Positions 1 through 6,050 of a stretch of DNA of 6,050 nucleotides are shown piece by piece. Position 1 is the stretch's first letter; each line of letters starts with the position of its first letter. The notes below the pieces were generated by a model. It did not search any database and was not told the origin of the DNA. It saw nothing but the letters and a program-made list of their open reading frames with translations. Position numbers and translations under genes: made by a program. Origin of the DNA: an uncultured Pseudomonadota bacterium (GTDB lineage: Bacteria > Pseudomonadota > Alphaproteobacteria > RF32 > CAG-239); contig CACXFX010000117.1 of assembly GCA_902767055.1 (NCBI GenBank), positions 1 to 6,050 on the forward strand. The letters are read 5' to 3'.

Positions 1-151
1 AAAAAATCGGATAATGCAGCCCCTTATAGTACTCAAAAAAATAAGCCAACCCTGTTTGCAAGGCAAAATAAATCATATAAAAAGCATTTTTTTGAAGCGG
101 TCTTAAAATAAAAAAGCACCCGAGCATGATGGCAACAAAGGTTAAAACCAT
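1..151 (-). CDS. Unidentified integral membrane protein, N-terminal part (cut by window edge)
   Basis: Only the first 50 codons are present; the frame is still open at the window edge. I do not recognise the family. The visible part has two hydrophobic stretches: roughly residues 1-18 (MVLTFVAIMLGCFFILRPLQ begins the protein) and roughly 24-39, rich in Phe, Tyr, Ala and Leu, followed by a charged and aromatic Glu-Tyr-Tyr-Lys-Gly turn. This suggests a multi-pass inner-membrane protein with the N-terminus at the membrane. The ATG at 149-151 was chosen because an AGGA ribosome-binding site (minus strand of 160-163) lies 8 bases upstream, and because it begins only 13 bases after the stop of the sensor-phosphatase gene. 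That spacing makes co-transcription with the partner-switch genes likely, so it may be an output or accessory part of that system. This functional link is inference from position only. Confidence 0.72.
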   Translation of the reverse strand, partial: MVLTFVAIMLGCFFILRPLQKNAFYMIYFALQTGLAYFFEYYKGLHYPIF

Positions 152-164
152 TCTAAACGTCCTT

Positions 165-2504
165 TTATACTTTAATACTGATTTTTAAGACATTTTGATT
201 GTTTTGCCGCGTGTAGGTCACATCACTGGCAAACTTTTTAACCAAAAAGATACCAAGCCCGCCGATACTTCGCTCTTCAAGCGGCGCAGAGATATCGGGA
301 TCAGTGCGTGTCAGCGGATTATATTCTTTGCCGAAATCGATAAATTTGATATGATAATACGTTCCGTCAAAATGGGTTTTAACCACAATTTCCATCTCTT
401 CTTTCTTTTCGTAAGCATATGAAGCGATATTGGCATAAATCTCTTCTGCCGCTGTGACCATCTTAAAAACAGTTTCATTGGCAACGTGATATTTTTGCAT
501 ATTATCTTCAATAAAATTCAAGACTTTGGAAAGATTATTCATATCAGATTGAACTTTAATTTCATCAAAAGATGATGTCAAATAAACAAATTCCATCATC
601 GTGATATCATCGGATTGCTCGTTTCCGTCAGCAAAATTTTGTATATCATCTGTGACGGCTTTTAATGTTTCTTGAGGTGTATCATAAGGCTTTTTCAAGA
701 CATCAAGCAGCCTGTCTTGTCCGTAAAACTGATGATTATTGTTTTCGGCTTCCGTCACGCCGTCCGTATATAAAAAGATTTTTGCACCTTCTTTTAAGCG
801 CATGCTTTCAGCCTTAAAAACAGCATCTTTTTGAACGCCTAAAACAATATTACGCTGTGTTTTAACATATTGATAACCTTCTTTGTTGTCAACCAAGAGA
901 GGCGTATGGCCCGCGTTGACATATTGCATCACACCTGTTTTGATATCAATAACAGCCAAAAAAGCTGAAATAAACATACAGGTTTCGTTTCCCTTTAAAA
1001 GTTCTTTATTCACGACATGAAAAACTTCAGAAATACCCAAGCCGCTCTTGGCAACATTTTTAATCAAAGCCTGCCCGCGCATCATAAAAAGCGCGGCAGG
1101 AATACCCTTGCCTGACACATCTGCCACGACAAGACTGACTTTATCCTCACCTAAAAAGAATAAGTCATAAAAATCACCTCCGACTTGTCTGGCCGGTTTC
1201 ATCGAAGCAAAAACCTTAAATGACGGATGATTTGGAAATGTTTTATGCATTGCGGCATTTTGGATACTTGCCGCAATATTCATCTCACTTTCAATACGTT
1301 GTTTTTCAGAAGCCTCTTTTTTCTCTTTTTCAACATAATTTAAAAGGTTTTGGCGCATATTCGTCATCGTTTTGGCAAGCACGCCAATCTCATCGGAAGA
1401 AATCACTTCATCAAAATTTAAAGAAAAATCACCTTGCCCGTACATGGAAGCAATATGGCTTAAGGTTAAAAGCTGTTTTGTTGAGTGATGACACATTTTG
1501 TATATGATAAAAAACAGAATAAGCATACCGACCAAAAGCGGCAAAATCATGAGATACTGCATGTGTCGTATCGGTTTTAAAAGTGCATCTTCGGAATAAA
1601 CAAGAAACAGTCCCCAATTGAGCGGAAAAACAGGAGCATAAAAGAAAATAACCGAGGTATCAAAAACGGAAGAATAAGGTATATTTGTTGTGCCTGTTTT
1701 ACCGCTTAAAACCTGATATCCGGCTTCGGCGAGTTGAGGCAATTCCATTTTCTTAGAAAGCTCAAAAATACTCATTTTTAAGGCAATATTCGGATCCGGA
1801 TGTGCAACATACAAGCCCTCACGTGAAATAAGCAAAAGTTTGCCTGTTTCCGCAAAAGAAAAATTGTTAATGCTTCGCGTCATATTGGTTAAATCAACAG
1901 TCAATGCCACCAAACCGTCAAAGTCCGTTTTACCTTGAAACATAAAAGGTACCAAACAGGTTACAACGGTTTTAGAAGTTAATTTATCAAGATAAGGCTC
2001 AGACCAATATATTTTTTCTTCTTTCGGAACTTGTTTAAACCAAGGAAAAAGATCATAAAGATTTGTTATATTTTCAGATTTAAAAGAAATTTTGCCATCA
2101 ATATTTTCAGAGCGATATAAAGTCCCGTGTGAGACATCTTCGGGCGGAAAAATATATACCCATGCATCCGTAAAAGTCAGTGCCGAGTGATAAATCGTTT
2201 TAATCGCCGAATTTAAAACAAGTTGTAATGAAGAAACATCGCTTTCACTCAACTGATTTAGCATATTTTTGGTATTGAGCACAAGTTGTTGGGTATCCAC
2301 GGCCAAATGTGTCATATCATTGACATACGTTTCGACGGATTTTTGGCCAATCTCTTCTGTTTTTGATCCGACAATATGTTCGGTTGCATCAAACAGAAAA
2401 ACAACAAGTGCGGCAAATACCGTAAAAACACACACCAAGATACTGACACTCAGCTTTAGAGCCAGAGATTGCCGATCGTACCAAGATTTTAAGAAGACTC
2501 TCAT
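165..2504 (-). CDS. Membrane sensor with Cache, HAMP, PP2C (SpoIIE/RsbU) phosphatase and RsbW-like kinase domains
   Basis: A 779-residue inner-membrane signalling protein. A membrane segment at about 18-39 and another at about 316-337 flank a roughly 275-residue extracytoplasmic region that looks like a double Cache sensor. A HAMP domain follows (about 338-390, with DEIGVLAKTMTNM near 371-383), then a short coiled coil. The PP2C domain (about 405-640) has its motifs intact: GGDFYD (442-447), ADVSGKGIPAALF (461-473), NAGH (530-533), YTDGVTEAEN (579-588) and SDDIT (631-635). The metal-binding aspartates are expected at D444, D462, D581 and D632/D633. The end (about 650-779) is an HATPase_c_2/RsbW-like domain: N box EEIYANIASYAY (687-698), DFG (723-725) and GGLGIFLVKK (748-757). 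In the family, the phosphatase dephosphorylates a STAS antagonist and the kinase phosphorylates it. The gene overlaps the STAS gene by ATGA and has no clear ribosome-binding site of its own, so translation is probably coupled. The ligand is unknown. Confidence 0.93.
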   Translation of the reverse strand: MRVFLKSWYDRQSLALKLSVSILVCVFTVFAALVVFLFDATEHIVGSKTEEIGQKSVETYVNDMTHLAVDTQQLVLNTKNMLNQLSESDVSSLQLVLNSAIKTIYHSALTFTDAWVYIFPPEDVSHGTLYRSENIDGKISFKSENITNLYDLFPWFKQVPKEEKIYWSEPYLDKLTSKTVVTCLVPFMFQGKTDFDGLVALTVDLTNMTRSINNFSFAETGKLLLISREGLYVAHPDPNIALKMSIFELSKKMELPQLAEAGYQVLSGKTGTTNIPYSSVFDTSVIFFYAPVFPLNWGLFLVYSEDALLKPIRHMQYLMILPLLVGMLILFFIIYKMCHHSTKQLLTLSHIASMYGQGDFSLNFDEVISSDEIGVLAKTMTNMRQNLLNYVEKEKKEASEKQRIESEMNIAASIQNAAMHKTFPNHPSFKVFASMKPARQVGGDFYDLFFLGEDKVSLVVADVSGKGIPAALFMMRGQALIKNVAKSGLGISEVFHVVNKELLKGNETCMFISAFLAVIDIKTGVMQYVNAGHTPLLVDNKEGYQYVKTQRNIVLGVQKDAVFKAESMRLKEGAKIFLYTDGVTEAENNNHQFYGQDRLLDVLKKPYDTPQETLKAVTDDIQNFADGNEQSDDITMMEFVYLTSSFDEIKVQSDMNNLSKVLNFIEDNMQKYHVANETVFKMVTAAEEIYANIASYAYEKKEEMEIVVKTHFDGTYYHIKFIDFGKEYNPLTRTDPDISAPLEERSIGGLGIFLVKKFASDVTYTRQNNQNVLKISIKV

Positions 2505-2815
2505 GCTTTAGGTTCTAACATACTTTCAAAACCGGTGTATTCAAAAATCGAGCGAACCGTATCTGCCACATGTATAAGTGATAACGTACCGCCTTTTGCA
2601 TCTAATGCACGTTGCAATTGCATAAAAGCACGAAGCCCCGCTGAAAATACATATTCAACACCTTGCATGTCGACGATTAATGTCTTAACGCCGTCTAAAT
2701 CAATTTTTTCTAAAAGCTCCGGCGACGTATTCGGGTCAAGCCACCCGGAAAGTTTGCAAAGCAAAACATCATTTGTTTTGCTCAATTCAATCGTGAGTTT
2801 TTTCTCTTCACTCAT
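2501..2815 (-). CDS. STAS-domain anti-sigma factor antagonist (RsbV/SpoIIAA-like)
   Basis: A 104-residue soluble protein filled by one STAS domain. The typical layout is visible: an N-terminal strand pair (about 7-25), a conserved DPNTSPEL turn (27-34), the strand TLIVDMQGVEYV (45-56), and the phosphorylation-site loop FSAGLRAFMQL (57-67). Proteins of this family bind an RsbW-type kinase when unphosphorylated, releasing its sigma factor or other client, and are switched off by phosphorylation of a Ser or Thr in this loop. Ser58 is the only hydroxyl residue in the loop and is the probable acceptor. The Asp usual before it in RsbV and SpoIIAA is Phe57. The start is supported by AAGGA 7 bases upstream and a near-consensus promoter just before it. 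The last four bases overlap the sensor gene, whose phosphatase and kinase domains are its probable partners. A non-sigma target, as for HsbA-type proteins, is equally possible. Confidence 0.92.
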   Translation of the reverse strand: MSEEKKLTIELSKTNDVLLCKLSGWLDPNTSPELLEKIDLDGVKTLIVDMQGVEYVFSAGLRAFMQLQRALDAKGGTLSLIHVADTVRSIFEYTGFESMLEPKA

Positions 2816-2848
2816 CTGTTTATCCTTTTGTTAAAACTCGTTTAGAAC

Positions 2849-2877
2849 TTTATAAAAGAAAAACGAATCCTTGTCAA
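2849..2877 (-). promoter_or_regulatory. Sigma-70-type promoter for the STAS/sensor operon
   Basis: Read on the minus strand, TTGACA (2872-2877) is followed by a 17-base spacer and TATAAA (2849-2854). The -35 matches the consensus fully and the -10 misses by one base. Transcription should begin near 2841-2843, leaving a leader of about 27 bases that holds AAGGA before the STAS start. The site lies in the 82-base gap after the adhE stop, so the partner-switch genes can be expressed apart from adhE. I saw no convincing terminator for adhE in this gap, so some read-through is also likely. Confidence 0.75.
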
Positions 2878-2897
2878 GAGCGCAACGCAACAAAAAA

Positions 2898-5501
2898 TTA
2901 AAACTTTCCGTAAAAAGCATCGATATACATCTGTTTGATTTCACTCATTAAAGGATAAACCGGATTTGCCCCCGTGCACTGGTCATCAAAAGCTTGGCGC
3001 ACCAAGGTATCCAAATTTTCCATAAAAATCTTTTCACTCACACCATACTCTTGAATTGAAGCGGCAATATCAAGATCTTTTTTGAGCTTTGCAACGGCAT
3101 TAAGCAAAAGTTCAACACGCTCGTCTTCCGGAGTATTTTCATCTGCCAAATATAAGACATGTGCAATTTGCGCATAACGTTTTTTAGCTTCAGGAACCTC
3201 GTACTGCGGGAAAGCGGCCTGTCGCATCGGTTTGTCGTTTGCGTTAAAACGAATGACCTGACAAATCAAAAGGGCATTTGCGATACCATGCGGAATATTG
3301 TACATCGCTCCCAATTTATGCGCCATGGAATGACAAACTCCCAAAAAGGCATTGGCAAATGCCATACCGGCCATCGTTGCGGCATTGTGCATTTTTTCGC
3401 GCGCTCTCGGATCCGCAACACCGTCACAGTAAGCACTCGGCAAATACCGAAAAATTTGTTTGATTGCCTCTAAAGCAAGTGAATTTGTATAATTGGTTGC
3501 CATGACGGAAACATATGCTTCTAAGGCATGCACAAGCGCATCCATACCGCCGGCCGCCGTCAAAGATTTTGGCATTTTATCAACAAAATTGGCATCAATA
3601 ATTGCCATCGAAGGCGTTAAAGCATAGTCGGCCAAAGGATATTTGATATGCGTTTTTTCATCCGTAATCACCGCAAACGGCGTCACTTCCGCCCCCGTAC
3701 CCGATGTCGTCGGAATACATACAAGTTCAGCCTTTTGACCGAGATCGTTAATTTGATTGATTCGTTTTCTGATATCCATAAAACGCATCGCGACATCATC
3801 AAAATTCGTATCGGGTTGTTCATACATCAACCACACGGCTTTTGCCGTATCCATCGGCGAACCGCCGCCCAAAGCCACAATCAAATCCGGCTGATATGAC
3901 TGAACCATCGAAAGCGCCTGACGCACCACTTCCATCGTCGGATCGGCTTTAACATCAAAAAAGATTTCATAATCCGTGCCGATTTGTTCAAAAACATTTG
4001 TTACGGCACTGACGGCACCGCTGTCAAACAAAAATCTGTCCGTAATGATAAAAGCACGTTTTTTGCCTTTGTACTCACGAAGCGCCAAATCCACAGCGCC
4101 GCGTTTGAAATAAATTTTTCTCGGAACTTTAAACCACAGCATATTTTCTCTCCTTATCGCAACCGTTTTATAGTTTAATAAATGTTTGACACCGACATTT
4201 TCACTGACCGAATTACCGCCCCAAGAGCCGCAGCCCAAAGTCAGTGAAGGCTCAAGCCTGAAATTGTATAAATCACCGATTCCGCCTTGAGAAGACGGCG
4301 TGTTGATTAAAATTCGGCCTGTCGGCATCTTTAAGGCATAAAAGTCAATCCGATCGGATTTTCGATCATCGGTATATAACACGGATGTATGCCCCAATCC
4401 GCCCAAATGAACCAATGCAAGCGCAATATCCGTTGCCTTTTCAAAATTATCTGCTTGGTACATTGTCAAAATCGGTGACAATTTTTCATACGCATACGGA
4501 TTGTTTTTTGTATAATCCGTTTGCTCGACAAGCAAAATCTTTGTATTTTCAGGGACTTTAAGGCCTGCAAGTGTTGCTATCTTAACAGCCGTTTGTCCGA
4601 CAATCTCAGCATTAACGCCTTTTTCGGTTAAAATAATTTTTTTAAGTTTTTCAGCTTCATCTTGGTTGATTAAATATGCGCCGCGACGAATAAATTCTTT
4701 TTTAACATCGTCATAAACATCTTTGACGACAATAACAGATTGTTCCGAAGCACAAATCATACCGTTATCAAATGTCTTGGAAAGTATAATCGACGAAACG
4801 GCCGGCTCAATATCTGCCGTTTCATCAATAATGGCAGGCGTATTTCCGGGGCCGACACCAAGTGCGGGTTTGCCGCTTGTATAAGCCGCTTTGACCATCG
4901 ACGGACCGCCGGTCGCCAAAATACCATGCACTTTTTTGTGTGTCATCAAAGCACCCGAAAGCTCAATCGTCGGCTCATCAATCCAAGCAATAATATCTTC
5001 AGGTGCGCCGGCCTTAACCGCCGCATCCAAAACGATTTTTGCCGCCGCAATCGTGCTTTCTTTAGCGCGCGGGTGGGGTGAAAAAACAATAGCGTTCCTT
5101 GTTTTTAAGGCAAGCAATGATTTAAAAATGGCCGTCGAAGTCGGGTTTGTCGTCGGTACAATACCGGCCAAAACACCAAGCGGTGCCGCCACAATCTTAA
5201 TTCCGCCGACTTTGTCTTCACTGATTACACCGCAAGTTTTGACATCTTTGTGTTTGTTATAAATGTATTCGCTTGCAAAATGATTTTTAATCACTTTGTC
5301 TTCAACGACGCCCATCCTCGTTTCACGGACAGCCATTTCGGCCAAATCAATACGTGCTTTGTTGGCAGCTGTTGCCGCAGCCTTAAAAATCGCATCGACT
5401 TTTTGCTCGTCAAAAGTTTCATACAAACTTTGCGCCGCTTGAACACGATCAAGAAGCTCATCCAAATCTTTAATTGTGGTTATCGGTTTGTGCTTTGCCA
5501 T
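2898..5501 (-). CDS. adhE: Bifunctional acetaldehyde-CoA/alcohol dehydrogenase AdhE
   Basis: An 867-residue cytoplasmic enzyme that reduces acetyl-CoA to acetaldehyde and then to ethanol with two NADH, recycling NAD+ in fermentation. The N-terminal half (about 1-440) is a CoA-acylating aldehyde dehydrogenase with LGVGPGNTPAI (214-224) and the catalytic cysteine Cys250 in FDNGMICASEQ. After a linker (about 440-460) comes an iron-dependent alcohol dehydrogenase with the nucleotide motif GGGSPMDTAK (545-554). All four expected iron ligands are visible: Asp654 and His658 in GGMDALVHALEAY, His724 in GVCHSMAHKLG, and His738 in NIPHGIANAL. The length is close to E. coli AdhE (891), and the protein appears complete. 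Such enzymes usually assemble into spirosome filaments. The start has AAGG 8 bases upstream and lies 12 bases after the slyX stop, so it is probably co-transcribed from the slyX side. I see no separate adhE promoter or redox operator. Confidence 0.97.
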   Translation of the reverse strand: MAKHKPITTIKDLDELLDRVQAAQSLYETFDEQKVDAIFKAAATAANKARIDLAEMAVRETRMGVVEDKVIKNHFASEYIYNKHKDVKTCGVISEDKVGGIKIVAAPLGVLAGIVPTTNPTSTAIFKSLLALKTRNAIVFSPHPRAKESTIAAAKIVLDAAVKAGAPEDIIAWIDEPTIELSGALMTHKKVHGILATGGPSMVKAAYTSGKPALGVGPGNTPAIIDETADIEPAVSSIILSKTFDNGMICASEQSVIVVKDVYDDVKKEFIRRGAYLINQDEAEKLKKIILTEKGVNAEIVGQTAVKIATLAGLKVPENTKILLVEQTDYTKNNPYAYEKLSPILTMYQADNFEKATDIALALVHLGGLGHTSVLYTDDRKSDRIDFYALKMPTGRILINTPSSQGGIGDLYNFRLEPSLTLGCGSWGGNSVSENVGVKHLLNYKTVAIRRENMLWFKVPRKIYFKRGAVDLALREYKGKKRAFIITDRFLFDSGAVSAVTNVFEQIGTDYEIFFDVKADPTMEVVRQALSMVQSYQPDLIVALGGGSPMDTAKAVWLMYEQPDTNFDDVAMRFMDIRKRINQINDLGQKAELVCIPTTSGTGAEVTPFAVITDEKTHIKYPLADYALTPSMAIIDANFVDKMPKSLTAAGGMDALVHALEAYVSVMATNYTNSLALEAIKQIFRYLPSAYCDGVADPRAREKMHNAATMAGMAFANAFLGVCHSMAHKLGAMYNIPHGIANALLICQVIRFNANDKPMRQAAFPQYEVPEAKKRYAQIAHVLYLADENTPEDERVELLLNAVAKLKKDLDIAASIQEYGVSEKIFMENLDTLVRQAFDDQCTGANPVYPLMSEIKQMYIDAFYGKF

Positions 5502-5513
5502 TTTATTTACCTT

Positions 5514-5714
5514 TTAATAATGCGGAGGCGGTGTTTCTTCACTCAACGGTCTGACCGTTTCGCGCTCCATTAACGTTTTTAGCATTTTATTTTCTTTTTT
5601 TAAAGCATCAATTTCTTTGCTTTGTTCAATAATGACATCATTTAAGTCGTCAAGCATTTGCTGTTGAACGGTCAAAGCAAGCTCAATTTTTTCCAATCGA
5701 TTTTCTACAGACAT
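5514..5714 (-). CDS. slyX: SlyX family small coiled-coil protein
   Basis: A 66-residue hydrophilic protein. Residues about 5-50 form a continuous heptad-like coiled coil rich in Leu, Ile, Glu, Lys and Gln (for example LEKIELALTVQQQMLDDLN at 7-25). The tail is proline-rich and ends in ETPPPHY, the hallmark SlyX C-terminus. Length and layout match the family, which has about 70 residues and is found mainly in Proteobacteria. Its molecular role is not established; the name comes from its position next to slyD in E. coli. The start is supported by GGGAG 7 bases upstream (minus strand of 5722-5726). The stop lies 12 bases before adhE, so the two genes probably share a transcript. This partnership is not the usual slyX neighbourhood that I know from E. 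coli. Confidence 0.9.
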   Translation of the reverse strand: MSVENRLEKIELALTVQQQMLDDLNDVIIEQSKEIDALKKENKMLKTLMERETVRPLSEETPPPHY

Positions 5715-5738
5715 TTATTTCTCCCGTCTTTTGGCTTG

Positions 5739-5766
5739 AATATATCATCTTTTTAAAAAAAATAAA
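5739..5766 (-). promoter_or_regulatory. Possible weak promoter for slyX-adhE
   Basis: On the minus strand TATATT (5739-5744) could serve as a -10 element, with a poor -35 (TTTATT, 16 bases upstream) inside an AT-rich tract. It would give a leader of only about 18 bases holding the GGGAG ribosome-binding site. The -35 is weak enough that an activator or an alternative sigma factor might be needed. AT-rich DNA produces such matches easily, so this is tentative. Confidence 0.3.
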
Positions 5767-5815
5767 GTTAAAAAAAACATTTTTCATTGACTTCTTTTTT
5801 TGTCTGTGGCATAAT
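5745..5815 (+). promoter_or_regulatory. Strong sigma-70-type promoter with AT-rich upstream tract
   Basis: TTGACT (5787-5792), a 17-base spacer and CATAAT (5810-5815) make a near-consensus promoter with the likely start at 5823-5824. The 40 bases before the -35 are almost all A and T, in runs of A and T resembling an UP element, a feature of promoters for abundant RNAs. The predicted start coincides with the first base of a 10-bp stem-loop, which supports it. The promoter is divergent from slyX and shares the same AT-rich region. Confidence 0.65.
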
Positions 5816-5822
5816 TGTTTTC

Positions 5823-6050
5823 AGATAAGAGAGTTTGCTTTCTTATCAAGTGCCTTGTCGGGCACGGGGCTATGAAACAGCCTGTTAATAGAGAGCAGTG
5901 ATGGATAACACTGTTTTTCAGTGCTATTTTTATTTTAAAATAGCAATTTATCCCCGAAATCAGTCGGGGAGTCCGTGGTGGATGTACAGGATTTATCTAA
6001 AGACCTCGGAAGTCATTTCTCTCTATATGATTGTTTCACTCCCCGCCGCT
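5823..6050 (+). ncRNA. Unclassified structured RNA: small RNA or regulatory 5' leader, runs off the window
   Basis: The region after the promoter folds, by eye, into successive stem-loops: 5824-5833 with 5838-5847 (10 bp, one G-U, loop TTTG); 5850-5855 with 5860-5865; 5868-5871 with 5879-5882; 5896-5900 with 5909-5913; 5923-5930 with 5937-5944 (8 bp perfect); and 5951-5957 with 5964-5970 (7 bp perfect). A long-range 8-bp helix (5888-5895 with 6019-6026) can enclose the last three. This density of perfect stems beside a strong promoter argues for a functional RNA. I compared it by eye with what I remember of RNase P RNA, tmRNA, 6S, SRP RNA and common riboswitches and found no match. It could be the leader of a gene beyond 6050. 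A frame from ATG 5901 stays open to the edge, so coding is not excluded. Confidence 0.5.

Noticed and set aside
2821..2897. Intrinsic terminator for adhE in the gap after its stop
   Set aside because: T-rich stretches are present, but no stable GC-rich stem precedes them.
195..5573. Plus-strand open frames of 60-120 codons inside 195-2834 and 3159-5573
   Set aside because: They lie wholly or largely opposite the well-supported minus-strand genes, lack domain-like features, and are antisense shadows.
5829..5838. AGAGTTTG looks like the start of 16S rRNA
   Set aside because: The match ends after eight bases, and the following sequence is unlike 16S rRNA.
5838..5882. TTCTTATCAAG followed by GGCTATGAAACAGCC resembles parts of a SAM-I riboswitch
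   Set aside because: The CTTATC segment pairs with the GATAAG just before it, and the required downstream GATAAGAG partner and other core motifs are missing.
5888..6026. Retron-like layout: inverted repeats ATAGAGAG and CTCTCTAT flanking hairpins
   Set aside because: No reverse transcriptase gene is visible, and the hairpin lengths do not fit msd. It could only be revisited with sequence past 6050.
6027..6050. GTTTCACTCCCC near the edge resembles a tRNA or tmRNA T-arm
   Set aside because: The bases on the left of the loop cannot pair with those on the right, and no CCA-bearing acceptor stem or tag frame is visible.
1..6050. CRISPR arrays, insertion sequences, tRNA genes
   Set aside because: No regularly spaced repeats, transposase-like frames or cloverleaf sequences were found on either strand.

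Overview
The window is AT-rich bacterial DNA. Five protein-coding genes lie on the minus strand, and a strong plus-strand promoter sits at the right edge in front of a run of stem-loops. The organism is probably a low-GC proteobacterium able to ferment. The small coiled-coil protein with a Pro-Pro-Pro-His-Tyr end is a SlyX, a family I know mainly from Proteobacteria, and the bifunctional AdhE points to mixed-acid or ethanol fermentation. A gut-type alphaproteobacterium would fit, but this is inference; nothing here fixes the taxon.

Minus-strand genes, in transcription order from right to left. slyX (5514-5714) is followed 12 bases later by adhE (2898-5501), a complete acetaldehyde/alcohol dehydrogenase; the two look like one operon. 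After adhE comes an 82-base gap holding a near-consensus promoter (TTGACA, 17 bases, TATAAA). It fires into a second unit: a STAS-domain anti-sigma-factor antagonist (2501-2815), then a 779-residue membrane sensor (165-2504) overlapping it by ATGA, then the start of an unidentified membrane protein (1-151) cut by the left edge.

The second unit is a compact partner-switching module. The sensor joins an extracytoplasmic Cache-like domain, a HAMP domain, a SpoIIE/RsbU-type PP2C phosphatase and an RsbW-like ATPase (kinase) domain in one chain. By analogy with RsbU/RsbW/RsbV, the phosphatase and kinase domains would set the phosphorylation state of the STAS protein encoded next door. The final target (a sigma factor or another effector) is not in the window.

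Right edge (5715-6050), with no assigned gene: a weak minus-strand promoter for slyX, an AT-rich tract that could act as an UP element, a plus-strand promoter (TTGACT, 17 bases, CATAAT), and about 230 bases of transcript with at least six stem-loops and some mutually exclusive pairings. I could not match it to a known RNA class. It may be a stable small RNA or the regulatory leader of a gene beyond the window. One overlapping reading frame stays open to the edge, so a coding role is not excluded.
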